From positions 11,307-75,306 of the forward strand of contig NZ_JAQQWS010000014.1 of the NCBI RefSeq assembly GCF_028610675.1: a stretch of DNA of 64,000 nt, read 5' to 3'. The notes under the pieces were generated by a model, which was not told the DNA's origin, ran no database searches, and was given only the letters and a program-made list of their open reading frames with translations. This document shows, in pieces, positions 1 through 8,440 of this stretch. The translations under genes and the position numbers were made by a program. Each line of letters starts with the position of its first letter. Position 1 is the stretch's first letter. This DNA comes from Alkalihalobacillus pseudalcaliphilus (lineage in GTDB: Bacteria > Bacillota > Bacilli > Bacillales > Bacillaceae_D).

Positions 1-446
1 GGAGCGAAAATGTCCCTCTGTGACAAATAATGTCCCGATTAGAGCAAACTAAACCCTATCTCCATTATCATCATAACAATAATTATCCAATTATACAAGA
101 GCTAAAACTTATTTTCTAAAAATTTGCTGAATCATGTTCCAAAACTCTAAGGCATGACCAAGAAGAATATTTAATGATATTCTATTCACCTATAACCGTT
201 TTGGAAACCAATTAAACATTTAAATAAATGAATGATTCAATGAATCTATAAAAGCCCGTAAATATCCCAAGCCACTCACATACCAATAAGGGCTGTCAAT
301 TCTTCCAGTCGCCGCCTACTTTAATTAGGAAAGTTAAAACAGCGACATGATATATAACCCCATTGATGATTGTACAAGTTTATCGCCATTAGGCGTTTGA
401 ATTGGATCTTTAGCTTTTAGTTTTAAGCTTAGTTGGTGCGTTGGTT
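1..446. other. Intergenic left edge, no gene seen
   Basis: No convincing reading frame is present. The first 40 bases contain two direct copies of AATGTCCC about 20 bp apart, which loosely recalls the end of an insertion sequence, but no transposase is in view. The rest is AT-rich and unassigned. Confidence 0.4.
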
Positions 447-698
447 TTAGCTTTGTGCTACCTTTATGGCACTTTTTAAATCCTCACGAGCGATTTTACC
501 AAATCCAATTTCCTTCCCTTCTATTAAGATCACAGGAATCATCAGCTGATACTTCTCTAACAGCTCTTCATCTTGATAAATATCGATAACATTCACATCA
601 AAAGCAAGCTCATCTCTTAATAACTTCAAATCTATCAACACATCATCACACAACGGACAATGCTCTTTAGACATCACTTCAACAACTACGTTACTCAT
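447..698 (-). CDS. Glutaredoxin-like thiol-disulfide protein
   Basis: This 83-residue protein has a thioredoxin-fold pattern: a beta strand, then CPLC at residues 14-17 as the redox-active pair, and a later MIPVIL segment that supplies the cis-proline typical of glutaredoxins. It is probably a small cytoplasmic thiol-disulfide oxidoreductase; its partner cannot be told from context. The ATG is preceded by AAAGGAG at a usable distance. Its upstream side faces the tandem array at 790-1288, and the next gene is divergent, so it is a single-gene unit. The length is normal for the short bacterial glutaredoxin-like (DUF836-type) family. Confidence 0.8.
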   Translation of the reverse strand: MSNVVVEVMSKEHCPLCDDVLIDLKLLRDELAFDVNVIDIYQDEELLEKYQLMIPVILIEGKEIGFGKIAREDLKSAIKVAQS

Positions 699-789
699 CT
701 ATATTCAACTCCTTTTTAGTACTTTTTATTTTAGCATTGATTAGTGGTAAAGTGATAAGCGACTCATATTTGTGCTGACTAAATATCAT

Positions 790-1288
790 CAGGCTTTCTC
801 TTCCTTTTTCTGCATGTAACCCCAAGAATCGGCTTTTGCTCGGGCTTTCTTCTCATTTTCCGGTATGTAACCCCGCGATTCCGCTTTTGCTCGGGCTTTC
901 TTCCTCTTTTTCAAGCCGCTACCCCGTGATTCCGCTTTTGCTCGGGCTTTCTTCTCATTTTCCGCCATGTAACCCCGCGTTTCCGCTTTTGCTCGGGCTT
1001 CCTCTCTCTTTTTCAAGCCGCAACCCCATGTTACGCTTTTGCTCGGGCTTTCTTCTCATTTTCCGGCATGTAACCCCGCGTTTCCGAGTTTGCTCGGGCT
1101 TCCTCTCTCTTTTTCAAGCCGCAACCCCGTGATTCCGCTTTTGCTCGGGCTTCCTTCTCATTTTCCGGCATGTAACCCCGCGATTCCGCTTTTGCTCGGG
1201 CTTCCTCTCTCTTTTTCAAGCCGCAACCCCGAGATTCGGCTTTTGCTCGGGCTTTCTTCTCATTTTCCGGCATGTAACCCCGTGATTA
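790..1288. repeat. Tandem array A, 51-bp units (about 9.8 copies)
   Basis: The core GCTTTTGCTCGGGC recurs at 832, 883, 934, 985, 1035, 1137, 1188 and 1239, with a variant at 1086, so the period is 51 bp (one step is 50). Units alternate between a CATGTAACCCC and a GCCGCAACCCC version, giving a 102-bp higher-order repeat. Because 51 is divisible by 3, open frames run through the array, but none has a plausible gene start. The units belong to the same family as array B near 16 kb. The array lies between two divergent genes. Confidence 0.9.
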
Positions 1289-1455
1289 CTTACTTTATCC
1301 ATTAATGCTAACATCATCTCACAATAAAACTTAGATAATTTTCTAGTTTCAGCATACTTCCTAGTAGACTTCTGATATAATTATCTTATTATTCTAAATT
1401 CAAATAAAAGGAGTGACTTATTATCGTTATTAGCAAAAGAAAAGTCCCAAAGGAA

Positions 1456-2370
1456 TTGCGGATTTTAAGGAGTTTAAAACACAGGATGCACAATTTCCCA
1501 AAAGAATTAGAGAACAAAATGCTAATATTAGAAAAAGGTTATGCTGGTGAAATCGAATTTGATAAATTCACCTCAAATCTTCCCTCAGAGTACATTATAT
1601 TAAATGACCTGCTCTTAGAATTTAAAGGCCATAAATTTCAAGTAGATTCCCTTATTATTACTCCTACCTCCATTCATTTGTATGAAGTAAAAAATTATGA
1701 AGGCGATGTATTATATAAAAATAGGAAACTTTACAACCTCCATTCAAAAAAAGAAATCCCCAATCCTGCATTTCAAGTTGAGCGTTCCAACAGTCTACTC
1801 CGCCAACTACTTGCACATTACTCCTTACCACATGCCGACTTATATTCTCATATTGTATTTGTAAACCCCACGTTTTATATGTATCATGCCCCCTTTGAGG
1901 ACCCTTCATTTATTTTCCATTACCAAATTGCCAAACACTTTCAACAAATACAAGTAGCTACCCATTCCGAATCTTCCCAGCTTTCAAAGATAGCAATGAC
2001 ACTTTCTAATCACCAATTACTAGACTATCCAACACATTCAACGCCTGATTATAAATTTGAATCACTAAAAAAAGGTATAAGGTGTTTATACTGTGATTCA
2101 TTTCAACTTTCTCTTTCAAAATTTGAACTCCGTTGTGAACTTTGCTGTTACAGCGAGCACGTAAAATCCGCATTAAAAAGGATGGTTACTGAATTCGCCC
2201 TTTTGTTCCCTAAAGAAAAATTAACTACAAATTTATTCTACGAATGGTGTAATTCTTATAAGTCTAAAGACTCTCTGCAAAGATATCTTTCCAAATATCA
2301 TCCCATATCTGGAAAAGGAAAAGCCACTCAATATCTAGTAGCTGAACAAACCGATAAAGAGTTTAATTAA
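1456..2370 (+). CDS. NERD (nuclease-related) domain protein with zinc ribbon
   Basis: The N-terminal half, about residues 25-130, matches the nuclease-related NERD pattern: a GEIEFD helix, the acidic FQVDSLII strand and the YEVKNYEGD core, which place the E/D-x-K residues of the restriction-endonuclease-like fold. A treble-clef-like pair follows near residues 210-230 (CLYC then CELC), then a helical C-terminal domain. The family's biochemical role is poorly defined; nucleic-acid cleavage or processing is inferred from the fold. The conventional start is TTG at 1456, but a strong AAAGGAG at 1407-1413 points to an ATT start at 1420, which would add 12 residues (see findings). It is a stand-alone gene. 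Confidence 0.8.
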   Translation: MRILRSLKHRMHNFPKELENKMLILEKGYAGEIEFDKFTSNLPSEYIILNDLLLEFKGHKFQVDSLIITPTSIHLYEVKNYEGDVLYKNRKLYNLHSKKEIPNPAFQVERSNSLLRQLLAHYSLPHADLYSHIVFVNPTFYMYHAPFEDPSFIFHYQIAKHFQQIQVATHSESSQLSKIAMTLSNHQLLDYPTHSTPDYKFESLKKGIRCLYCDSFQLSLSKFELRCELCCYSEHVKSALKRMVTEFALLFPKEKLTTNLFYEWCNSYKSKDSLQRYLSKYHPISGKGKATQYLVAEQTDKEFN

Positions 2371-2764
2371 CGACTTAACACCTTTCCTTCTTTAATGTGT
2401 CAACACAAAAAAGAACTAAACCCAAAAACTCCCCCAATCAATTAGACCCCATTCACCTATCCACTTTTTATTTCTGACTCTCTCGTCCCAGCCACTCCTA
2501 AAACACCGATGTCAATATAGTGCACCATTCTAGTCAATGTAGTGGATGGGATTTCTCTGAGTAGTCGATATAATTAATAATTGTAAACGGTTTCACAAAA
2601 CACTTTTAGAATATGGGGCACTAAACCATATTACTAGTTTTCTGTTTTCTTATCTATTTCTTAATTAGATGACCTGAAGGCTTTCGCTTCGTTTTTTCAT
2701 CATCTCTTGGTTTCAACGGTTCATGACGCTTTGTTTGAACACTGCTTTGTAGGGGGTTAAAGAA
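2371..2764. other. Intergenic region with regulatory sites before the sugar ABC operon
   Basis: No gene is seen. It holds a TATAAT at 2569-2574 without a clear -35 box and a perfect cre site at 2582-2595. The first permease start is preceded by an AGGGGG ribosome-binding site. Confidence 0.5.
2582..2595 (+). promoter_or_regulatory. cre site (CcpA operator)
   Basis: TGTAAACGGTTTCA fits the consensus TGWAANCGNTNWCA at every defined position. It lies about 8 bp downstream of a TATAAT at 2569-2574, where bound CcpA would block transcription start. This predicts glucose repression of the downstream sugar transporter. Confidence 0.85.
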
Positions 2765-3706
2765 ATGGCTGTTATTGCCAAAAAAGGAACACATGCATTA
2801 CGTGAAGATAAACCAACTCAAACAAAAAAGAATAAGAAAATTCGTTCTCATTTAAGTTATTGGCTGTTTATCGGACCTGCACTTTTTGTATTTTTGATGA
2901 TTCAGCTTATCCCTTTTGGAATGGGTATTTATTATTCGTTTACTTCTTGGAATGGAATTTCCGCGGTTAGAGAATGGGTAGGATTTCAAAATTATATTCA
3001 AATTTTCACCAATGACCCACGCTTTTTTGATTCATTCCTATTTACGACCAAATTTATGATCGCTGCTGTTCTAATCAGTAATGCAATCGGATTTACATTA
3101 GCTCTCATCTTGAACGCTGCCTTAAAAACAAAAAATATCCTGCGAACCGTGTACTTTCTACCTAATGTAATTGGTGGTCTTTTACTAGGGTTCATCTGGC
3201 AATTTATTTTTGTTCGTGGTTTTGCTGTGATTGGTGAGATAACGAACATTGGCTTTTTTCAACAACCATGGCTCGGTGATGCTGAAACGGCATTTTGGGG
3301 ACTCGTTATTGTATTCGCTTGGCAAATCAGTGGATACATGATGGTCATTTATGTTGCTGCCTTGCAAGGGTTGGATCGTTCACTCTTAGAAGCTGCGAAA
3401 ATTGACGGAGCTAACGCTTTTCAGCTTTTAAGAAAAATCATTATTCCATTAGTTTTACCAGCCTTCACCATTTGTTTATTTCTTACTATCTCAATGGCAT
3501 TTAAATTATTTGATTTAAATCTAGCCCTAACAGGCGGTGGCCCTTATAACTCGACAGAGTCGGTTGCACTCAATATTTATAACGAAGCTTTTACAATGAA
3601 TAATTATGGAATAGGTTCTGCCAAATCATTTATCTTCTTTGTCATTGTTGCAGTAGTTACCATATTCCAAGTTTCATTGACGAAAAAACGGGAGGTTGAA
3701 GCGTAA
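2765..3706 (+). CDS. Carbohydrate ABC transporter permease, MalF/UgpA type
   Basis: This 313-residue protein has a basic cytoplasmic N-terminus, then six or so hydrophobic segments starting with the WLFIGPALFVFLMIQLIPF helix. The cytoplasmic EAA loop (EAAKIDGANAFQLLRKIIIP, about residues 210-230) is the contact site for the ATPase. It is the first of two permeases forming the membrane channel of a CUT1-type oligosaccharide importer. The stop overlaps the next ATG by one base (TAATG), showing translational coupling. The substrate cannot be inferred. No ATPase gene is present, which is usual where a shared MsmX ATPase serves several importers. Confidence 0.92.
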   Translation: MAVIAKKGTHALREDKPTQTKKNKKIRSHLSYWLFIGPALFVFLMIQLIPFGMGIYYSFTSWNGISAVREWVGFQNYIQIFTNDPRFFDSFLFTTKFMIAAVLISNAIGFTLALILNAALKTKNILRTVYFLPNVIGGLLLGFIWQFIFVRGFAVIGEITNIGFFQQPWLGDAETAFWGLVIVFAWQISGYMMVIYVAALQGLDRSLLEAAKIDGANAFQLLRKIIIPLVLPAFTICLFLTISMAFKLFDLNLALTGGGPYNSTESVALNIYNEAFTMNNYGIGSAKSFIFFVIVAVVTIFQVSLTKKREVEA

Positions 3707-4527
3707 TGAAGTATACGAAGAAAACATTTACATTGGAAATTATCGCTATCATTATCGCTATCATCTTTCTAATCCCGTTTTATTTCGTTATCGTCAACTC
3801 TTTAAAAAGTTTTTCTGAGATATTAACGAATTCTGCCGCATTACCAGACCAGCTTCTATTCTCAAATTATTTAAAAGTTTGGCAAATACTTGATTTTCCT
3901 AAAGTCTTTCTAAACTCTCTGATCATTACAGTTATTAGTAATATTGGGCTTGTCATTATAAGTTCAATGGCAGCCTGGAAGCTTGTTAGGACACCTCATC
4001 GCTTTAGTAAAATACTTTTTATTCTATTTGTCTCGGCGATGGTTATTCCGTTTCAAGCGGTCATGATACCTCTTGTACAGTGGAGTGGTATGCTTGGAAT
4101 TATTAATAGTCTTCCCGGAATAATCTTTATGTATTTTGGATTCGGTGTTCCATTAACGTTATTTCTATATCATGGCTTCATTAAAACCGTACCCATTGAG
4201 ATTGAGGAATCGGCTCGAATTGATGGATGTTCCCAGTTTCGCGTTTTTTGGAATATTGTCTTTCCACTTTTGAAACCGATTACCGTAACGGTGATTATTT
4301 TAAATACACTTTGGATTTGGAATGACTATTTATTACCATTGCTTGTCCTTCAAGATCCAAATTTACGAACGATTCCACTTGCTACAAGCTCTTTCTTTGC
4401 TCAATATACCAAACAGTGGGATATGGGATTAGCTGCATTAGTTCTTGGGATCACGCCAGTTATTATTTTCTTTCTATTTCTACAAAAACACATTATTAAA
4501 GGCATTGCTGCTGGTTCTATTAAGTAA
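3706..4527 (+). CDS. Carbohydrate ABC transporter permease, MalG/UgpE type
   Basis: This 273-residue permease has an N-terminal membrane helix, a periplasm-facing loop with VNSLKSFSEI typical of MalG-like subunits, and an EAA loop EESARIDGCSQFRVFWNIVF at about residues 166-185. It pairs with the preceding MalF-type subunit, with which it overlaps by one base. The C-terminus ends in the usual KGIAAGSIK tail of this family. Normal length, with no sign of damage. The binding-protein gene follows only after 300 bp of repeat-containing DNA, which is not the commonest order (binding protein first). Confidence 0.92.
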   Translation: MKYTKKTFTLEIIAIIIAIIFLIPFYFVIVNSLKSFSEILTNSAALPDQLLFSNYLKVWQILDFPKVFLNSLIITVISNIGLVIISSMAAWKLVRTPHRFSKILFILFVSAMVIPFQAVMIPLVQWSGMLGIINSLPGIIFMYFGFGVPLTLFLYHGFIKTVPIEIEESARIDGCSQFRVFWNIVFPLLKPITVTVIILNTLWIWNDYLLPLLVLQDPNLRTIPLATSSFFAQYTKQWDMGLAALVLGITPVIIFFLFLQKHIIKGIAAGSIK

Positions 4528-4548
4528 TTCATTAATTAATGCTTATAT

Positions 4549-4665
4549 GCCGAACTCTACTCACCACTACTGAAAATTATGCTTCGAGTCCTGCCCGGTG
4601 GCACTGAGCTAATGGATGCAGCCGTTGGCTCTCAGACCGCCACTACTTCCAGCAGGAGCTTTTAC
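4549..4665. repeat. Dispersed repeat module R, copy 1
   Basis: The stretch containing CACTACTGAAAATTATGC and GAGTCCTG, then ACTGAGCTAATGG, resembles segments at 11551-11670 and 29175-29242. It sits between the second permease and the binding-protein gene, inside what is otherwise an operon. The boundaries are approximate. Confidence 0.6.
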
Positions 4666-4772
4666 CGTGGGAGTCTTGGTTTTGTATCAACGTGTACGCA
4701 TGTGCGATGACTTTTTCCTTACATTTAACGGGTCATCCATTATTGTTTAAAAAAATTGATAGGTTATCCATT

Positions 4773-4799
4773 TTGTAGATTCTTCTACAAATTTATAAT
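4773..4799 (+). promoter_or_regulatory. Putative promoter with dyad ahead of binding-protein gene
   Basis: A perfect 7-bp inverted repeat, TTGTAGA and TCTACAA with a 4-base loop (4773-4790), is followed by TATAAT at 4794-4799, 28 bp before the start codon. The left arm would be a weak -35 box with a short 15-bp spacer. It may be an operator for the downstream AraC-type regulator, or a small mRNA hairpin; this is inference. Confidence 0.4.
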
Positions 4800-4827
4800 A
4801 GTACAATATAAAAGGGGAGGTTCTTAG

Positions 4828-6108
4828 ATGATGAAGAACATGAAAAAATGGGGATTTTTGGCTATTTTGTCCATACTTATCCTTACAGCTTGTGGAGGAT
4901 CAGATGACACAGGTGGTAATCAAGATGGCAGTTCTAGTGGTAATGATGATGTCGTGACACTCAATATGTTTCAATTTAAAGTTGAAATTGCCGATGAATT
5001 ACGAGCGATGTTAGATGAATTTGAATCAGAGAATCCCAATATCAAAGTACAATTAGAAACGGTCGGTGGTGGTGCTGATTATAGTGCCGCACTTAAAGCT
5101 AAGTTTGCTTCTGGTGAGCACCCTGATATCTTTAATAATGGTGGCTTTACTGAACTAGGTTTATGGAAAGAGCATCTTGCTGATTTATCAGATGAACCTT
5201 GGGTAGAACACTTACTTCCGATTGGCGCTGTCCCAATGACAGATGAGGACGGAACCTTATACGGTATGCCTGTAAACCTTGAAGGATATGGTTTTATCTA
5301 TAACAAGGATTTATTCGAAGAGGCAGGAATTACCGAAGAACCGAAAACGTTTACAGATTTGTTAGAAGCAGCTCAAAAATTAGAAGAGAATGATATCACA
5401 GCTTTCTCAGCTGGTTATGCAGAATGGTGGGTTATTGGCCAACATCTATTAAATATTCCTTATGCTGAACAAGGTGACCCTACTGCATTTATTGACGGTC
5501 TGAATGAAGGTACAGAAACATTCGTTGGTAACGAAGGTTTTGAACAATTCCAAGCCTTAATTGATTTAGAAATTGAATACGGGAATACGAATCCATTAAC
5601 AACAGATTACAATACGCAAGTTACTCAATTTGCTAACGGACAAACCGCCATGCTTCAACAAGGTAACTGGGTAGAAAATATGATTTATGAATTAAATCCA
5701 GATATTAATATGGGCATTATCCCGATTTCATTAAATGATGACGGTGAAGCAAAACTACCAATCGGAGTACCGAACAACTGGGTTCTGAACAAAAATTCAG
5801 AGAAACTAGAAGAAGCGAAACTTTTATTAGACTGGATGGTCAACTCTGAAACGGGTCAACGTTATTTAACGGAAGAATTTGCTTTCATTCCAGCCTTTGA
5901 CCATATCGATCCTGTTGGTCTAGGTGCACTAGGTGAAGTCATTTTAGAATACTCGTCTGAAGACCAAACTTTACCGTGGACTTGGTTTATGTGGCCAGAT
6001 GGAGCAAACCAAGACTTTGCCTCACTTATTCAAGAATACGTTGCCGAGCGCATTGATTATCCAACCTTATTAGAAAGAATGGATTCAACTTGGCAAAACC
6101 TAAAATAA
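4828..6108 (+). CDS. Extracellular sugar-binding lipoprotein (ABC transporter)
   Basis: This 426-residue family 1 solute-binding protein has a lipoprotein signal peptide with lipobox LTAC (Cys22), a Gly/Ser/Asp-rich linker to about residue 40, and then a bilobal binding domain. NGQTAMLQQGNW and the WP near the C-terminus are typical of oligosaccharide-binding relatives of MalE. It would be anchored on the outer face of the membrane and deliver sugar to the two permeases upstream. ATG 4828 has GGGGAGG seven bases before it. Many acidic residues are consistent with an extracellular protein in an alkaline or salty habitat (inference). A strong terminator follows. Confidence 0.92.
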   Translation: MMKNMKKWGFLAILSILILTACGGSDDTGGNQDGSSSGNDDVVTLNMFQFKVEIADELRAMLDEFESENPNIKVQLETVGGGADYSAALKAKFASGEHPDIFNNGGFTELGLWKEHLADLSDEPWVEHLLPIGAVPMTDEDGTLYGMPVNLEGYGFIYNKDLFEEAGITEEPKTFTDLLEAAQKLEENDITAFSAGYAEWWVIGQHLLNIPYAEQGDPTAFIDGLNEGTETFVGNEGFEQFQALIDLEIEYGNTNPLTTDYNTQVTQFANGQTAMLQQGNWVENMIYELNPDINMGIIPISLNDDGEAKLPIGVPNNWVLNKNSEKLEEAKLLLDWMVNSETGQRYLTEEFAFIPAFDHIDPVGLGALGEVILEYSSEDQTLPWTWFMWPDGANQDFASLIQEYVAERIDYPTLLERMDSTWQNLK

Positions 6109-6143
6109 CTATGGTTACTCATACACAGCTAATTTAATAATTA

Positions 6144-6180
6144 AAAACCTCAAATACGATAACCCTGTATTTGAGGTTTT
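6144..6180 (+). terminator. Rho-independent terminator after binding-protein gene
   Basis: A perfect 14-bp stem (6144-6157 with 6167-6180, arms AAAACCTCAAATAC and its complement) with a 9-base loop ends in TTTT followed by CCTTTAT. It closes the transporter transcript. Confidence 0.9.
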
Positions 6181-6218
6181 CCTTTATAGTAGGAACGGGG
6201 TAACTAAAAACATCTTAA

Positions 6219-6382
6219 TATGGAAGTTACCTATGGGCGATAGGTTGTGCAGTGAAGTTAGCTGGTCATCTATCTCGCGATAAATGACCTTAGCGGGACA
6301 ATGCTCCCTGTTTATTCAGCTGACTCCTGATGGTAATCGAGTTGTAAACGTGCCAACTGTTTCAAAAGTCGCCACCAACAAG
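6219..6382. repeat. Dispersed repeat module P, copy 1
   Basis: The segment runs from TATGGAAGTTACCTATGG through TTAGCTGGTCATC and GCCAACTGTTTCAAAAG to CGCCACCAACAAG. It is closely similar to 53028-53250 and 11785-11957. It contains an inverted repeat around GGTCATCTATC and GATAAATGACC. Confidence 0.7.
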
Positions 6383-6418
6383 CATGAAAGATTATTTGAC
6401 GTTCTATACCCAGCGGAA

Positions 6419-6520
6419 GAAATGCCGCGGAGACTCCAGTGGGATGAAGTGGCTAGCTCAAATCCACTAGTAAGCTAGTTAGTTCAGCACCACCCCACAG
6501 GACGAGCGAGCATTTCTGTA
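6419..6520. repeat. Long imperfect inverted repeat (module S)
   Basis: AGAAATGC at about 6418-6425 pairs with GCATTTCT near 6510, enclosing GGAGACTCCAGTGGGATG and CACCCCACAGGACG, which are partly complementary. From memory, this GGAGACTCC...CCCCACAGG layout resembles a dispersed repeat seen in many Bacillaceae genomes. Only one copy is in this window. Confidence 0.55.
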
Positions 6521-6667
6521 GCGACGAGTAACGCTCTATGTTCGTACTAACTTACATACAAACTCACTAAGAATTTCTGTTTCATTCACTTTTCCAATCC
6601 AAAAATCATGACATCGTTTATAATCAACATAGATTAACCCATAGAGCCAAACAGGAGGTGTAACAAT

Positions 6668-8440
6668 ATGAAATCGAGTATTAGGCAAAAGTTAATCATT
6701 CTATTTCTTATTTTTACGATTATCCCTTTTGGTTCATCGATCCTTGTTACTTTTCTATATACGAAAGAATCATTAAAAGATCAAACCATTGAAGAAAACG
6801 CTCATTTGCTCTATCAAGGTAAGGTTAACATCGATAGTTATGTGAAGGAATTAAATAATCTTTCACTCTCAGTCTATAACCATCTCGATTTTATTAGTTA
6901 TCTCAAATCAGCAGAGGTTGTGCGTGAGCAATATATTTCAGTTAGTGTCGTCAATCAAGTTCTACAAACCATTCTATACGCTGACCAAAGTATTGAGGCA
7001 TTAAGCCTTTATATTGAAAGAAATCAGCAATTTATCACAACTTCCAAGCAATCGTCCGTCATATATTCACAACAGCTTAACCAATCGAATGTACAATTTT
7101 ATCAAAAAGCTTATGAAGATCCTTATAATCTTTATATCAAACCATCTGAACAGCAGACTAATGCTTCCTTTACCTTACACCGCTCCTTACAAAATGTGCC
7201 CGCTGACAATACATTAGGTTATATTAGTTTGCAAGTAAACGGTCGAAAACTAGAAGAATTAAGTAGGCACCTTTACTCTAGTGGGAATGAGGAATTAATC
7301 ATTATCACACCAGATGGAAACTCTGTATTTCAATCATCAGCTATTATCGAAGAACGTGATGAGCAGCAATGGATTGAAGCAGTCTCCCGATCAGGTCAGG
7401 AAAGCGGTGTGATTGAATGGCAAGAAACGAAGGAACCTTTTGTTCTTATTTATGATACAATCGCAGATTCGCGAGGTGGTTGGAAATTAATTAAAATTAT
7501 TCCCGAGAGCAGTCTGTTCGAAAGTGCTTACGATGTTGCCTACATAAATATTCTATTTGGAATTTTAGGATTGTCCTTAGTCATACTTGCTACTTTTTTT
7601 ATATCCTATAAAATTACAAATCCTTTGACGATTCTCGTAAAAAATATCAATGAAGTTAAAAAAGGCAATATGCAAGTTCATTTCAGAACATTAGGTAATG
7701 ATGAAATTGGTGAATTAGGTGACCAATTTAAAGAAATGGTTCAAAAAATGGACCAACTAATTAACAGAGAATACAAATTAGAAATTGAAAATAAAACGAA
7801 TCAATTAAAAGCTTTGCAGGCTCAAATAAATCCGCATTTTCTCTATAATGCGCTTCAATCAATTGGTACTCAGGCATTAAAAAGTGATGCACCAAAAGTG
7901 TATTCGTTAATCACCGATCTATCAAAAATTATGAGATATGGCATTCACACAGCTGAGTCCTTTGTGCCACTATCACAAGAGCTTAGTTATGTCCGCTCCT
8001 ATCTATATTTACAGCTACAAAGATTTGAGGAAAAGCTTGAATATTCCATTATTTGTGAAGAAGAATTAAAAGAAATTCCTGTTCCCAAAATGCTCTTACA
8101 ACCGCTTGTTGAAAACTTTTTTAACCATGGCTTTGAGCAAGGGGAGCAAGCTGGAAAAGTGACGATTACATGCGTTCAAAAAGAGAGACATATTCAAATT
8201 GAAGTAAAAGACAATGGAATAGGCATCTCAGCTGAACGACTAGCTCAAATCCAAAAACAGCTTAAAAATCCAGAACCGATGGAAAGCTCTTCAGGGAACG
8301 GTGTCGGTCTCCAAAATGTTTATAGAAGGTTAAAGCTATACTATAATGATCAGGCCCATTTGGAATTATTAAAAGATTTATCAGGTGGTTTCTTAGTTCG
8401 ACTCACGATACCAAATCGTACGGAGAGTGATGAGATTTGA
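6668..8440 (+). CDS. Two-component sensor histidine kinase, YesM type
   Basis: This 590-residue membrane kinase has helix 1 at about residues 9-31, an extracellular sensor of roughly 260 residues, helix 2 at about 293-317, a HAMP domain (starting NPLTILVKNINEV), and a His_kinase domain with the phospho-acceptor in QINPHFLYNALQS (His390). The ATPase domain shows NFFNHGF as N box and DNGIGIS as G1 box. It probably senses an extracellular sugar or the loaded binding protein. AGGAGG precedes ATG 6668. Its end overlaps the regulator gene by 4 bp, so the pair is co-translated. Location next to the sugar transporter suggests it controls that operon. Confidence 0.92.
   Translation: MKSSIRQKLIILFLIFTIIPFGSSILVTFLYTKESLKDQTIEENAHLLYQGKVNIDSYVKELNNLSLSVYNHLDFISYLKSAEVVREQYISVSVVNQVLQTILYADQSIEALSLYIERNQQFITTSKQSSVIYSQQLNQSNVQFYQKAYEDPYNLYIKPSEQQTNASFTLHRSLQNVPADNTLGYISLQVNGRKLEELSRHLYSSGNEELIIITPDGNSVFQSSAIIEERDEQQWIEAVSRSGQESGVIEWQETKEPFVLIYDTIADSRGGWKLIKIIPESSLFESAYDVAYINILFGILGLSLVILATFFISYKITNPLTILVKNINEVKKGNMQVHFRTLGNDEIGELGDQFKEMVQKMDQLINREYKLEIENKTNQLKALQAQINPHFLYNALQSIGTQALKSDAPKVYSLITDLSKIMRYGIHTAESFVPLSQELSYVRSYLYLQLQRFEEKLEYSIICEEELKEIPVPKMLLQPLVENFFNHGFEQGEQAGKVTITCVQKERHIQIEVKDNGIGISAERLAQIQKQLKNPEPMESSSGNGVGLQNVYRRLKLYYNDQAHLELLKDLSGGFLVRLTIPNRTESDEI

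Noticed and set aside
790..1288. Open reading frames encoding 17-residue repeats (KARAKAESRG-type and its opposite strand)
   Set aside because: The unit length of 51 bp keeps frames open by arithmetic. Both strands are open at once, no Shine-Dalgarno site fits, and neighbouring genes do not suggest an operon.
6284..6478. 64-codon frame on the plus strand
   Set aside because: It lies entirely in dispersed repeats P and S, and the corresponding frame is broken in other copies.
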